Of a stretch of DNA of 64,000 nt, positions 48,346 through 60,152 are shown one piece after another. The translations under genes were made by a program, and so were the position numbers. A model generated the notes under the pieces. It was not told the DNA's origin. It saw only the letters and a list, made by a program, of their open reading frames with translations, and made no database searches. The DNA is taken from positions 2,170,001 to 2,234,000 of the forward strand of contig JAWQEG010001220.1 of NCBI GenBank assembly GCA_033782935.1. Direction: 5' to 3'. Each line of letters starts with the position of its first letter. Position 1 is the stretch's first letter. The stretch is from Petrolisthes cinctipes (taxonomy: Eukaryota > Arthropoda > Malacostraca > Decapoda > Porcellanidae).

Positions 48346-51300
48346 TGTTAGAGTATTTTCAAAATACATGCTCAAAACATACTGAAAATCGATCTTTTAG
48401 GTGCACAAAAGTCGATATGTGCATGCATCTTCAGTACCCGTTTATATCTCAAATTCAGGCTCAAAACACCCGAAAATTCAATATTTTGGGGTCCCAGAAG
48501 CGATCTGTACATGCCTACTCAGTGTTAGAGTATTTTCAAAATACAGGCCCAAAACATGCTGAAAATCGATATTTTAGATGCCAAAAGTCAATATGTGCAT
48601 GTATCTTCTGTACCCGTTTATATCTCAAATTCAGGCTCAAAACACCCGAAAATTCAATATTTTGGGGTCCCAGAAGCAATCTGTACATGCCTACACAGTG
48701 CTAGAATATTTTCAAAATATAGGCTAAAAACATGCTAAAAATCGACATTTTAGGTGCCAAAAAATCGATATCTCAAATTCAGTCCCAAATCACCCGAAAA
48801 TTCGATATTTAGAGGTCCCAGAAGGTATCTGTACATGCCTACTCCGTGTTAGAGTATTTTCAAAATACATGCTCAAAACATACTGAAAATCGATCTTTTA
48901 GGTGCACAAAAGTCGATATGTGCATGCATCTTCAGTACCCGTTTATATCTCAAATTCAGGCTTAAAACACCCGAAAATTCAATATTTTGGGGTCCCAGAA
49001 GCAATCTGTACATGCCTACTCAGTGTTAGAGTATTTTCAAAATACAGGCCCAAAACATGCTGAAAATCGATATTTTAGATGCCCAAAGTCAATATGTGCA
49101 TGTATTTTCTGTACCCGTTTATATCTCAAATTCATCCTCAAAACACCCAAAAATTCAATATTTTGGGGTCCCATAAGCAATCTGTACATGCCTACACAGT
49201 GCTAGAATATTTTCAAAATATAGGCTAAAAACATGCTAAAAATCGACATTTTAGGTGTCAAAAAATCGATATCTCAAATTTAGTCCCAAAACACCCGAAA
49301 ATTCGATATTTAGAGGTCCCAGAAGGTATCTGTACATGCCTACTCCGTGTTAGAGTATTTTCAAAATACAGGCCAAAAACATAATGAAAATCGATCTTTT
49401 AGGTGCCCAAAAGTCGATATGTGCATGCATCTTCTGTACCCGTTTATATCTCAAATTCTGGCCCTAAACACCCGAAAATTCGATATTTTGGGGTCCCAGA
49501 AGCGATCTGTACATGCCTACTCCGTGTTAGAGTATTTTCAAAAGTCAGGCCCAAAACATGCTGAAAATCGATATTTTTGGTGCCCAAAGTCAATATGTGC
49601 ATGTATCTTCTGTACCCGTTTATATCTCAAATTCAGGCTCAAAACACCCGAAAATTCAATATTTTGGGGTCCCAGAAGTAATCTGTACATGCCTACTCAG
49701 TGCTAGAATATTTTCAAAATATAGGCTAAAAACATGCTAAAAATCGTTCTTTTAGGTGCCAAAAAGTCGATATCTCAAATTCAGTCCCAAAACACCCGAA
49801 AATTCGATATTTAGAGGTCCCAGAAGGTATCTGTACATGCCTACTCCGTGTTAGAGTATTTTCAAAATACATGCTCAAAACATACTGAAAATCGATCTTT
49901 TAGGTGCACAAAAGTCGATATGTGTATGCATCTTCAGTACCCGTTTATATCTCAAATTCAGGCTCAAAACACCCGAAAATTCAATATTTGGGGGTCCCAG
50001 AAGCAATCTGTACATGCCTACTCAGTGTTAGAGTATTTTCAAAATACAGGCCCAAAACATGCTAAAAATCGATATTTTAGATGGCCAAAGTCAATATGTG
50101 CATGTATCTTCTGTACCCGTTTATATCTCAAATTCAGGCTCAAAACACCCGAAAATTCAATATATTGGGGTCGTAGAAGCAATCTGTACATGCCTACACA
50201 GTGCTAGAATATTTTCAAAATATAGGCTAAAAACATGCTAAAAATCGACATTTTAGGTGCCAAAAAATCGATATCTCAAATTCAGTCCCAAAACACCCGA
50301 AAATTCGATATTTAGAGGTCCCAGAAGGTATCTGTACATGCTTACTCCGTGTTAGAGTATTTTCAAAATACAGGCCAAAAACATACTGAAAATCGATCTT
50401 TTAGGTGCCCAAAAGTCGATATGTGCATGCATCTTCAGTACCCGTTTATATCTCAAATTCTGGCCCTAAACACCCGAAAATTCGATATTTTGGGGTCCCA
50501 GAAGCGATCTGTACATGCCTACTCCGTGTTAGAGTATTTTCAAAATTCAGGCCCAAAACATGCAGAAAATCGATATTTTTGGTGCCCAAAGTCAATATGT
50601 GCATGTATCTTCTGTACCCGTTTATATCTCAAATTCAGGCTCAAAACCCCCGAAAATTCAATATTTTGGGGTCCCAGAAGCAATCTGTACATGCCTACTC
50701 AGTGCTAGAATATTTTCAAAATATAGGCTAAAAACATGCTAAAAATCGATCTTTTAGGTGCCAAAAAGTCGATATCTCAAATTCAGTCCCAAAACACCCG
50801 AAAATTCGATATTTAGAGGTCCCAGAAGGTATCTGTACATGCTTACTCCGTGTTAGAGTATTTTCAAAATACAGGCCAAAAACATACTGAAAATCGATCT
50901 TTTAGGTGCCCAAAAGTCGATATGTGCATGCATCTTCTGTACCCGTTTATATCTCAAATTCAGGCTCAAAACACCCGAAAATTCAATATTTTGGGGTCCC
51001 AGAAGCAATCTGTACATGCCTACTCAGTGTTAGAGTATTTTCAAAATACTGGCCCAAAACATGCTGAAAATCGATATTTTAGATGCCCAAAGTCAATATG
51101 TGCATGTATCTTCTGTACCCGTTTATATCTCAAATTCAGGCTCAAAACACCCGAAAATTCAATATTTTGGGGTCCCAGAAGCAATCTGTACATGCCTACA
51201 CAGTGCTAGAATATTTTCAAAATATAGGCTAAAAACATGCTAAAAATCGACATTTTAGGTGCCAAAAAATCGATATCTCAAATTCAGTCCCAAAACACCC

Positions 51301-52353
51301 GAAAATTCGATATTTAGATGTCCCAGAAGGTATCTGTACATGCCTACTCCGTGTTAGAGTATTTTCAAAATACAGGCCAAAAACATACTGAAAATCGATC
51401 TTTTAGGTGCACAAAAGTCGATATGTGCATGCATCTTCTGTACCCGTTTATATCTAAAATTCTGGCCCTAAACACCCGAAAATTCGATATTTTGGGGTCC
51501 CAGAAGCGATCTGTACATGCCTACTCCGTGTTAGAGCATTTTCAAAATTCAGGCCCAAAACATGCTGAAAATCGATATTTTTGGTGCCCAAAGTCAATAT
51601 GTGCATGTATCTTCTGTACCTGTTTATATCTCAAATTCAGGCTCAAAACACCCGAAAATTCAATATTTTGGGGTCCCAGAAGCAATCTGTACATGCCTAC
51701 TCAGTGCTAGAATATTTTCAAAATATAGGCTAAAAACATGCTAAAAATCGATCTTTTAGGTGCCAAAAAGTCGATATCTCAAATTCAGTCCCAAAACACC
51801 CGAAAATTCGATATTTAGGGGTCCCAGAAGCGATCTGTACATGCATACTCCATGTTAGAGTATTTTCAAAATACATGCTCAAAACATACTGAAAATCGAT
51901 CTTTTAGGTGCACAAAAGTCGATATGTGCATGCATCTTCAGTACCCGTTTATATCTCAAATTCAGGCTCAAAACACCCGAAAATTCAATATTTTGGGGTC
52001 CCAGAAGCAATCTGTACATGCCTACTCAGTGTTAGAGTATTTTCAAAATACAGGCCCAAAATATGCTGAAAATCGATATTTTAGATGCCCAAAGTCAATA
52101 TGTGCATGTATCTTCTGTACCCGTTTATATCTCAAATTCAGGCTCAAAACACCCGAAAATTCAATATTTTGGGGTCCCAGAAGCAATCTGTACATGCCTA
52201 CACAGTGCTAGAATATTTTCAAAATATAGGCTAAAAACATGCTAAAAATCGACATTTTAGGTGCCAAAAAATCGATATCTCAAATTCAGTCCCAAAACAC
52301 CCGAAAATTCGATATTTAGAGGTCCCAGAAGGTATCTGTACATGCTTACTCCG
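48346..52353. repeat. Run of eight A-B-C trimers
   Basis: Units start at 48346, 48847, 49348, 49849, 50350, 50851, 51352 and 51853, all 501 bp. From 50,340 a gcttactccg variant appears at some C ends (50,341, 50,841, 52,342, 54,996, 60,14x), marking a local sublineage. The A at 50851 has an A2 head joined to an A1 tail. Confidence 0.89.
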
Positions 52354-53679
52354 TGTTAGAGTATTTTCAAAATACAGGCCCAAAACATGCAGAAAATCGA
52401 TATTTTTGGTGCCCAAAGTCAATATGTGCATGTATCTTCTGTACCCGTTTATATCTCAAATTCAGGCTCAAAACACCCGAAAATTCAATATTTTGGGGTC
52501 CCAGAAGTAATCTGTACATGCCTACTCAGAGCTAGAATATTTTCAAAAAAAAAACTAAAAACATGCTAAAAATCGATCTTTTAGGTGCCAAAAAGTCGAT
52601 ATCTCAAATTCAGTCCCAAAACACCCGAAAATTCGATATTTAGGGGTCCCAGAAGCGATCTGTACATGCCTACTCCGTGTTAGAGTATTTTCAAAATACA
52701 TGCTCAAAACATACTAAAAAACGATCTTTTAGGTGCCCAAAAATCGATATGTGCATGCATCTTCTGTACCCGTTTATATCTCTAATTCTGGCCCTAAACA
52801 CCCGAAAATTTGATATTTTGGGGTCCCAGAAGCGATCTGTACATGCCTACTCCGTGTTAGAGTATTTTCAAAATTCAGGCTCAAAACATGCTGAAAATCG
52901 ATATTTTTGGTGCCCAAAGTCAATATGTGTATGCTTCTTCTATACACGTTTATATCTCAAATTCAGGCTCAAAACACCCGAAAATTCGATATTTTGGGGT
53001 CCCAGAAGTGATCTGTACATGCCTACTCAGTGCTAGAATGTTATAAAAATATAAGCTCAAAACATGCTCAAAATCGATATTTAGGTGCCCAAAAGACGAT
53101 ATGTGAATTCATCTTCTGTACTAGTTTATATCTCAAATTCAAGCTCAAAACACCCGAAAATTCGATATTTTGGGGTCCCAGAAGCGATCTGTACATGCCT
53201 ACGCAGTGCTAGAATATTTTCAAAATATAGGCTAAAAACATGCTAAAAATCGATATTTTAAGTACCAAAAAGTCGATATCTCAAATTAAGGCCCAAAACA
53301 CCCGAAAATTCGATATTTAGGGGTCCCAGAAGCGATCTGTACAAGCCTACTCCGTGTTAGAGTATTTTCAAAATACAGGAAAGAAACATACTGAAAATCG
53401 ATCTTTTATGTGCCCAAAAGTCGAAATGTGCATGCATCTTCTGTACTCGTTTATATATCAAATTCAGGCTCAAAACACCCGAAAATTCAATATTTTGGGG
53501 TCCCAGAAGCAATCTGTACATGCCTACTCAGTGCTAGAATATTTTAAAAATATAGGCTAAAAACATGCTAAAAATCGATATTTTAGGTGCCAAAAAGTCG
53601 ATATCCCAAATTCAGTCCCAAAACACCCGAAAATTCGATATTTAGGGGTCCCAGAAGCGATCTGTACATGCCTACTCCG
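52354..53679. repeat. Most degenerate block: B-C, A-B-D-C, A-C
   Basis: B-C at 52354-52677 with a run of ten A at 52545-52554 replacing part of the C dyad. Then A (52678), B (52855), divergent full-length monomer D (53031-53206) and C (53207-53354). Then A-C at 53355-53679 with acaggaaagaaac and tatatatc. Substitution density is visibly higher than anywhere else in the window. Confidence 0.86.
53031..53206. repeat. Divergent full-length monomer D (176 bp)
   Basis: It starts tgctagaatg like a C, but keeps the 29 bp that C monomers lack. It has many private bases: gttataaaaatataagctc, gacgatatgtgaattcatc, tactagtttat and acgcag. The dyad is lost. It could be an old C-lineage monomer from before the 29-bp deletion, or a C head recombined onto a B/A body that later decayed. 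Confidence 0.75.
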
Positions 53680-54504
53680 TGTTAGAGTATTTTCAAAATA
53701 CAGGCCAAAAACATACTAAAAAACGATCTTTTAGGTGCCCAAAAGTCGATATGTGCATGCATCTTCTGTACCCGTTTATATCTCAAATTCTGGCCCTAAA
53801 CACCCGAAAATTTGATATTTTGGTGTCCCAAAAGCGATCTGTACATGCCTACTCCGTGTTAGAGTATTTTCAAAATTCAGGCCCAAAACATGTTGAAAAT
53901 CGATATTTTTGGTGCCCAAAGTCAATATGTGCATGTATCTTCTGTACCCGTTTATATCTCAAATTCAGGCTCAAAACACCCGAAAATTCAATATTTTAGG
54001 GTCCCAGAAGCAATCTGTACATGCCTACACAGTGCTAGAATATTTTCAAAATATAGGCTAAAAACATGCTAAAAATCGACATTTTAGGTGCCAAAAAATC
54101 GATATCTCAAATTCAGTCCCAAAACACCCGAAAATTCGATATTTAGAGGTCCCAGAAGGTATCTGTACATGCCTACTCCGTGTTAGAGTATTTTCAAAAG
54201 TCAGGCCCAAAACATGCTGAAAATCGATATTTTTGGTGCCCAAAGTCAATATGTGCATGTATCTTCTGTACCCGTTTATATCTCAAATTCAGGCTCAAAA
54301 CACCCGAAAATTCAATATTTTGGGGTCCCAGAAGTAATCTGTACATGCCTACTCAGTGCTAGAATATTTTCAAAATATAGGCTAAAAACATGCTAAAAAT
54401 CGATCTTTTAGCTGCCAAAAAGTCGATATCTCAAATTCAGTCCCAAAACACCCGAAAATTCGATATTTAGGGGTCCTTGAAGCGATCTGTACATGCCTAC
54501 TCCG
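53680..54504. repeat. Trimer plus B-C dimer
   Basis: A-B-C at 53680-54180 and B2-C2 at 54181-54504. The A has catactaaaaaacgatc and tttggtgtcccaaaagcg, shared with 59,800-59,976. The B at 54181 has caaaagtcagg, shared with 49,525-49,54x. Confidence 0.86.
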
Positions 54505-57011
54505 TGTTAGAGTATTTTCAAAATACATGCTCAAAACATACTGAAAATCGATCTTTTAGGTGCACAAAAGTCGATATGTGTATGCATCTTCAGTACCCGT
54601 TTATATCTCAAATTCAGGCTCAAAACACATGAAAATTCAATATTTTGGGGTCCCAGAAGCAATCTGTACATGCCTACTCAGTGTTAGAGTATTTTCAAAA
54701 TACAGGCCCAAAACATGCTGAAAATCGATATTTTAGATGCCCAAAGTCAATATGTGCATGTATCTTCAGTACCCGTTTATATCTCAAAATTCATGCTCAA
54801 AACACCCGAAAATTCAATATTTTGGGGTCCCAGAAGCAATCTGTACATGCCTACACAGTGCTAGAATATTTTCAAAATATAGGCTAAAAACATGCTAAAA
54901 ATCGACATTTTAGGTGCCAAAAAATCGATATCTCAAATTCAGTCCCAAAACACCCGAAAATTCAATATTTAGAGGTCCCAGACGGTATCTGTACATGCTT
55001 ACTCCGTGTTAGAGTATTTTCAAAATACAGGCCAAAAACATACTGAAAATCGATCTTTTAGGTGCCCAAAAGTCGATATGTGCATGCATCTTCTGTACCC
55101 GTTTATATCTCAAATTCTGGCCCTAAACACCCGAAAATTCGATATTTTTGGGTCCAAGAAGCGATCTGTACATGCCTACTCCGTGTTAGAGTATTTTCAA
55201 AATTCAGGCCCAAAACATGCTGAAAATCGATATTTTTGGTGCCCAAAGTCAATATGTGCATGTATCTTCTGTACCCGTTTATATCTCAAATTCAGGCACA
55301 AAAACACCCGAAAATTCAATATTTTTGGGTCCCAGAAGCAATCTGTACATGCCTACTCAGTGCTAGAATATTTTCAAAATATAGGCTAAAAACATGCTGA
55401 AAATCGATCTTTTAGGTGCCAAAAAGTCGATATCTCAAATTCAGTCCCAAAACACCCGAAAATTCGATATTTAGGGTTCCCAGAAGCGATCTGTACATGC
55501 CTACTCCGTGTTAGAGTATTTTCAAAATACATGCTCAAAGCATACTGAAAATCGATCTTTTAGGTGCACAAAAGTCGATATGTGCATGCATCTTCAGTAC
55601 CCGTTTATATCTCAAATTCAGGCTCAAAACACCGGAAAATTCAATATTTTGGGGCCTCAGAAGCAATCTGTACATGCCTACTCAGTGCTAGAGTATTTTC
55701 AAAATACAGGCCCAAAACATGCTGAAAATCGATATTTTAGATGCCCAAAGTCAATATGTGCATGTATCTTCTGTACCCGTTTATATCTCAAATTCAGGCT
55801 CAAAACACCCAAAAATTCAATATTTTGGGGTCCCAGAAGCAATCTGTACATGCCTACACAGTGCTAGAATATTTTCAAAATATAGGCTAAAAACATGCTA
55901 ATATTCGACATTTTAGGTGCCAAAAAATCGATATCTCAAATTCAGTCCCAAAACACCCGAAAATTCGATATATAGAGGTCCCAGAAGGTATCTGTACATG
56001 CCTACTCCGTGTTAGAGTATTTTCAAAATACAGGCCAAAAACATACTGAAAATCGATCTTTTAGGTGCCCAAAAGTCGATATGTGCATGCATCTTCTGTA
56101 CCCGTTTATATCTCAAATTCTGGCCCTAAACACCCGAAAATTCGATATTTTGGGGTCCCAGAAGCGATCTGTACATGCCTACTCCGTGTTAGAGTATTTT
56201 CAAATTTCAGGCCCAAAACATGCTGAAAATCGATATTTTTGGTGCCCAAAGTCAATATGTGCATGTATCTTCTGTACCCGTTTATATCTCAAATTCAGGC
56301 TCAAAACACCCGAAAATTCAATATTTTGGGGTCCCATAAGCAATCTGTACATGCCTACTCAGTGCTAGAATATTTTAAAAATATAGGCTAAAAACATGCT
56401 AAAAATCGATCTTTTAGGTGCCAAAAAGTCGATATCTCAAATTCAGTCCCAAACCACACGAAAATTCGATATTTAGGGGTCCCAGAAGCGATCTGTACAT
56501 GCCTACTCCGTGTTAGAGTATTTTCAAAATACATGCTCAAAACATACTGAAAATCGATCTTTTAGGTGCACAAAAGTCGATATGTGCATGCATCTTCGGT
56601 ACCCGTTTATATCTCAATTTCAGGCTCAAAACACCCGAAAATTCAATATTTTGGGGTCCCAGAAGCAATCTGTACATGCCTACTCAGTGTTAGAGTATTT
56701 TCAAAATACAGGCCCAAAACATGCTGAAAATCGATATTTTAGATGCCCAAAGTCAATATGTGCATGTATCTTCTGTACCCGTTTATATCTCAAATTCAGG
56801 CTCAAAACACCCGAAAATTCAATATTTTGGGGTCCCAGAAGCAATCTGTACATGCCTACACAGTGCAAGAATATTTTCAAAATATAGGCTAAAAACATGC
56901 TAAAAATCGACATTTTAGGTGCCAAAAAATCGATATCTCAAATTCAGTCCCAAAACACCCGAAAATTCGATATTTAGAGGTCCCAGAAGGTATCTGTACA
57001 TGCCTACTCCG
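54505..57011. repeat. Five trimers, older copy of the 39.5-41.0 kb block
   Basis: Units at 54505 (502 bp), 55007 (502 bp), 55509, 56010 and 56511. From 55509 onward the order and rare markers match 39,536-41,038 at an offset of 15,973 bp: caaagcatactg, gatatatagagg, tcaaatttcagg, ccataagc, accacacg and ctcaatttcagg. More private substitutions than in the 22-41 kb copies indicate an older event. Confidence 0.86.
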
Positions 57012-57983
57012 TGTTAGAGTATTTTCAAAATTCAGGCCCAAAACATGCTGAAAATCGATATTTTTGGTGCCCAAAGTCAATATGTGCATGTATCTTCTGT
57101 ACCCGTTTATATCTCAAATTCAGGCTCAAAACACCCGAAAATTCAATATTTTTGGGTCCCAGAAGCAATCTGTACATGCCTACTCAGTGCTAGAATATTT
57201 CCAAAATATAGGCTAAAAACATGCTAAAAATCGATCTTTTAGGTGCCAAAAAGTCGATATCTCAAATTCAGTCCCAAAACACCCGAAAATTCGATATTTA
57301 GGGGTCCCAGAAGCGATCTGTACATGCCTACTCCGTGTTAGAGTATTTTCAAAATACAGGCCCAAAACATGCTGAAAATCGATATTTTAGATGCCCAAAG
57401 TCAATATGTGCATGTATCTTCTGTACCCGTTTATATCTCAAATTAAGGCTCGAAACACCCGAAAATTCAATATTTTGGGGTCCCAGAAGCAATCTGTACA
57501 TGCCTACACAGTGCTAGAATATTTTCAAAATATAGGCTAAAAACATGCTAAAAATCGACATTTTAGGTGCCAAAAAATCGATATCTCAAATTCAGTCCCA
57601 AAACACCCGAAAATTCGATATTTAGAGGTCCCAGAAGGTATCTGTACATGCCTACTCCGTGTTAGAGTATTTTCAAAATTCAGGCATAAAACATGCTGAA
57701 AATCGATATTTTTGGTGCCCAAAGTCAATATGTGCATGTATCTTCTGTACCCGTTTATATCTCAAATTCAGGCTCAAAACACCCGAAAATTCAATATTTT
57801 GGGGTCCCAGAAGCAATCTGTACATGCCTACTCAGTGCTAGAATATTTTCAAAATATAGGCTAAAAACATGCTAAAAATCGATCTTTTAGGTGCCAAAAA
57901 GTCGATATCTCAAATTCAGTCCCAAAACACCCGAAAATTCGATATTTAGGGGTCCCAGAAGCGATCTGTACATGTCTACTCCG
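57012..57983. repeat. Three consecutive B-C dimers
   Basis: Dimers at 57012, 57336 and 57660, each 324 bp, with B2, B1 and B' heads in turn. It is the only run of three B-C dimers in the window. The differing B types show it is not a simple triplication of one dimer. Confidence 0.86.
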
Positions 57984-58808
57984 TGTTAGATTATTTTCAA
58001 AATACATGCTCAAAAAATACTGAAAATCGATCTTTTAGGTGCACAAAAGTCGATATGTGCATGCATCTTCAGTACCCGTTTATATCACAAATTCAGGCTC
58101 AAAACACTCGAAAATTCAATATTTTGGGGTCCCAGAAGCAATCTGTACATGCCTACTCAGTGTTAGAGTATTTTCAAAATACAGGCCCAAAACATGCTGA
58201 AAATCGATATTTTAGATGCCCAAAGTCAATATGTGCATGTATCTTCTGTACCCGTTTATATCTCAAATTCAGGCTCAAAACACCCGAAAATTCAATATTT
58301 TGGGGTCCCAGAAGCAATCTGTACATGCCTACACAGTGCTAGAATATTTTCAAAATATAGGCTAAAAACATGCTAAAAATCGACATTTTAAGTGCCAAAA
58401 AATCGATATCTCAAATTCAGTCCCAAAACACCCGAAAATTCGATATCTAGAGGTCCCAGAAGGTATCTGTACATGCCTACTCCGAGTTAGAGTATTTTCA
58501 AAATTCAGGCATAAAACATGCTGAAAATCGATATTTTTGGTGCCCAAAGTCAATATGTGCATGTATCTTCTGTACCCGTTTATATCTCAAATTCAGGCTC
58601 AAAACACCCGAAAATTCAATATTTTGGGGTCCCATAAGCAATCTGTACATGCCTACACAGTGCTAGAATATTTTCAAAATATAGGCTAAAAACATGCTAA
58701 AAATCGACATTTTAGGTGTCAAAAAATCGATATCTTAAATTCAGTCCCAAAACACCCGAAAATTCGATATTTAGAGGTCCCAGAAGGTATCTGTACATGC
58801 CTACTCCG
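57984..58808. repeat. Trimer plus B-C dimer
   Basis: A-B-C at 57984-58484 (caaaaaatactg, as at 28,581 and 36,883) and B'-C at 58485-58808. With the preceding B-C dimer at 57660 this is a more diverged relative of the 28.3-29.1 kb segment. Confidence 0.85.
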
Positions 58809-59799
58809 TGTTAGAGTATTTTCAAAATACAGGCCAAAAACATACTGAAAATCGATCTTTTAGGTGCACAAAGTCAATATGTGCATGCATCTTCTGTACA
58901 CGTTTATATCTCAAATTCTGGCCCTAAACACCCGAAAATTCAATATTTTGGGGTCCCAGAAGCAATCTGTACATGCCTACTCCGTGTTAGAGTATTTTCA
59001 AAATTCAGGCCCAAAACATGCTGAAAATCGATATTTTTGGTGCCCAAAGTCAATATGTGCATGTATTTTCTGTACCCGTTTATATCTCAAATTCAGGCTC
59101 AAAACACCCAAAAATTCAATATTTTGGGGTCCCAGAAGCAATTTGTACAGTGCTAGAATATTTTCAAAATATAGGCTAAAAACATGCTAAAAATCGATCT
59201 TTTAGGTGCCAAAAAGTCGATATCTCAAATTCAGTCCCAAAACACCCGAAAATTCGATATTTAGGGGTCCCAGAAGCGATCTGTACATGCCTACTCCGTG
59301 TTAGAGTATTTTCAAAATACATGCTCAAAACATACTGAAAATCGATCTTTTAGGTGCACAAAAGTCGATATGTGTATGCATCTTCAGTACCCGTTTATAT
59401 CTCAAATTCAGGCTCAAAACACCCGAAAATTCAATATTTTGGGGTCCCAGAAGCAATCTGTACATGCCTACTCAGTGTTAGAGTATTTTCAAAATACAGG
59501 CCCAAAACATGCTGAAAATCGATATTTTAGATGCCCAAAGTCAATATGTGCATGTATCTTCTGTACCCGTTTATATCTCAAATTCAGGCTCAAAACACCC
59601 GAAAATTCAATATTTTGGGGTCCCAGAAGCAATCTGTACATGCCTACTCAGTGCTAGAATATTTTAAAAATATAGGCTAAAAACATGCTAAAAATCGATA
59701 TTTTAGGTGCCAAAAAGTCGATATCCCAAATTCAGTCCCAAAACACCCGAAAATTCCATATTTAGGGGTCCCAGAAGCGATCTGTACATGCCTACTCCG
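58809..59799. repeat. Two trimers, the first with the 10-bp deletion
   Basis: Unit 58809 is 490 bp: its A is one base short, with gcacaaagtcaat (an A/B mosaic), and its B ends in ttgtacagtgc, lacking 10 bp. Unit 59299 is 501 bp and its C contains attttaaaaatatagg and gatatcccaaattc, shared with 53,53x-53,61x. Confidence 0.86.
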
Positions 59800-60152
59800 T
59801 GTTAGAGTATTTTCAAAATACAGGCCAAAAACATACTAAAAAACTATCTTTTAGGTGCCCAAAAGTCGATATGTGCATGCATCTTCTGTACCCGTTTATA
59901 TCTCAAATTCTGGCACTAAACACCCGAAAATTTGATATTTTGGTGTCCCAAAAGCGATCTGTACATGCCTCCTCCGTGTTAGAGTATTTTCAAAATTCAG
60001 GCCCAAAACATGTTGAAAATCGATATTTTTGGTGCCCAAAGTCAATATGTGCATGTATCTTCTGTACCCGTTTATATCTCAAATTCAGGCTCAAAACACC
60101 CGAAAATTCAATATTTTAGGGTCCCAGAAGGTATCTGTACATGCTTACTCCG
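59800..60152. repeat. A-B unit lacking its C monomer
   Basis: A at 59800-59976 and B at 59977-60152, followed directly by A2 at 60153. It is the only complete unit in the window without a C. The B switches near 60,130 to a C1-like tail (ggtatctgtacatgcttactccg), so B and C recombined in their shared cccagaag stretch. Confidence 0.86.
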
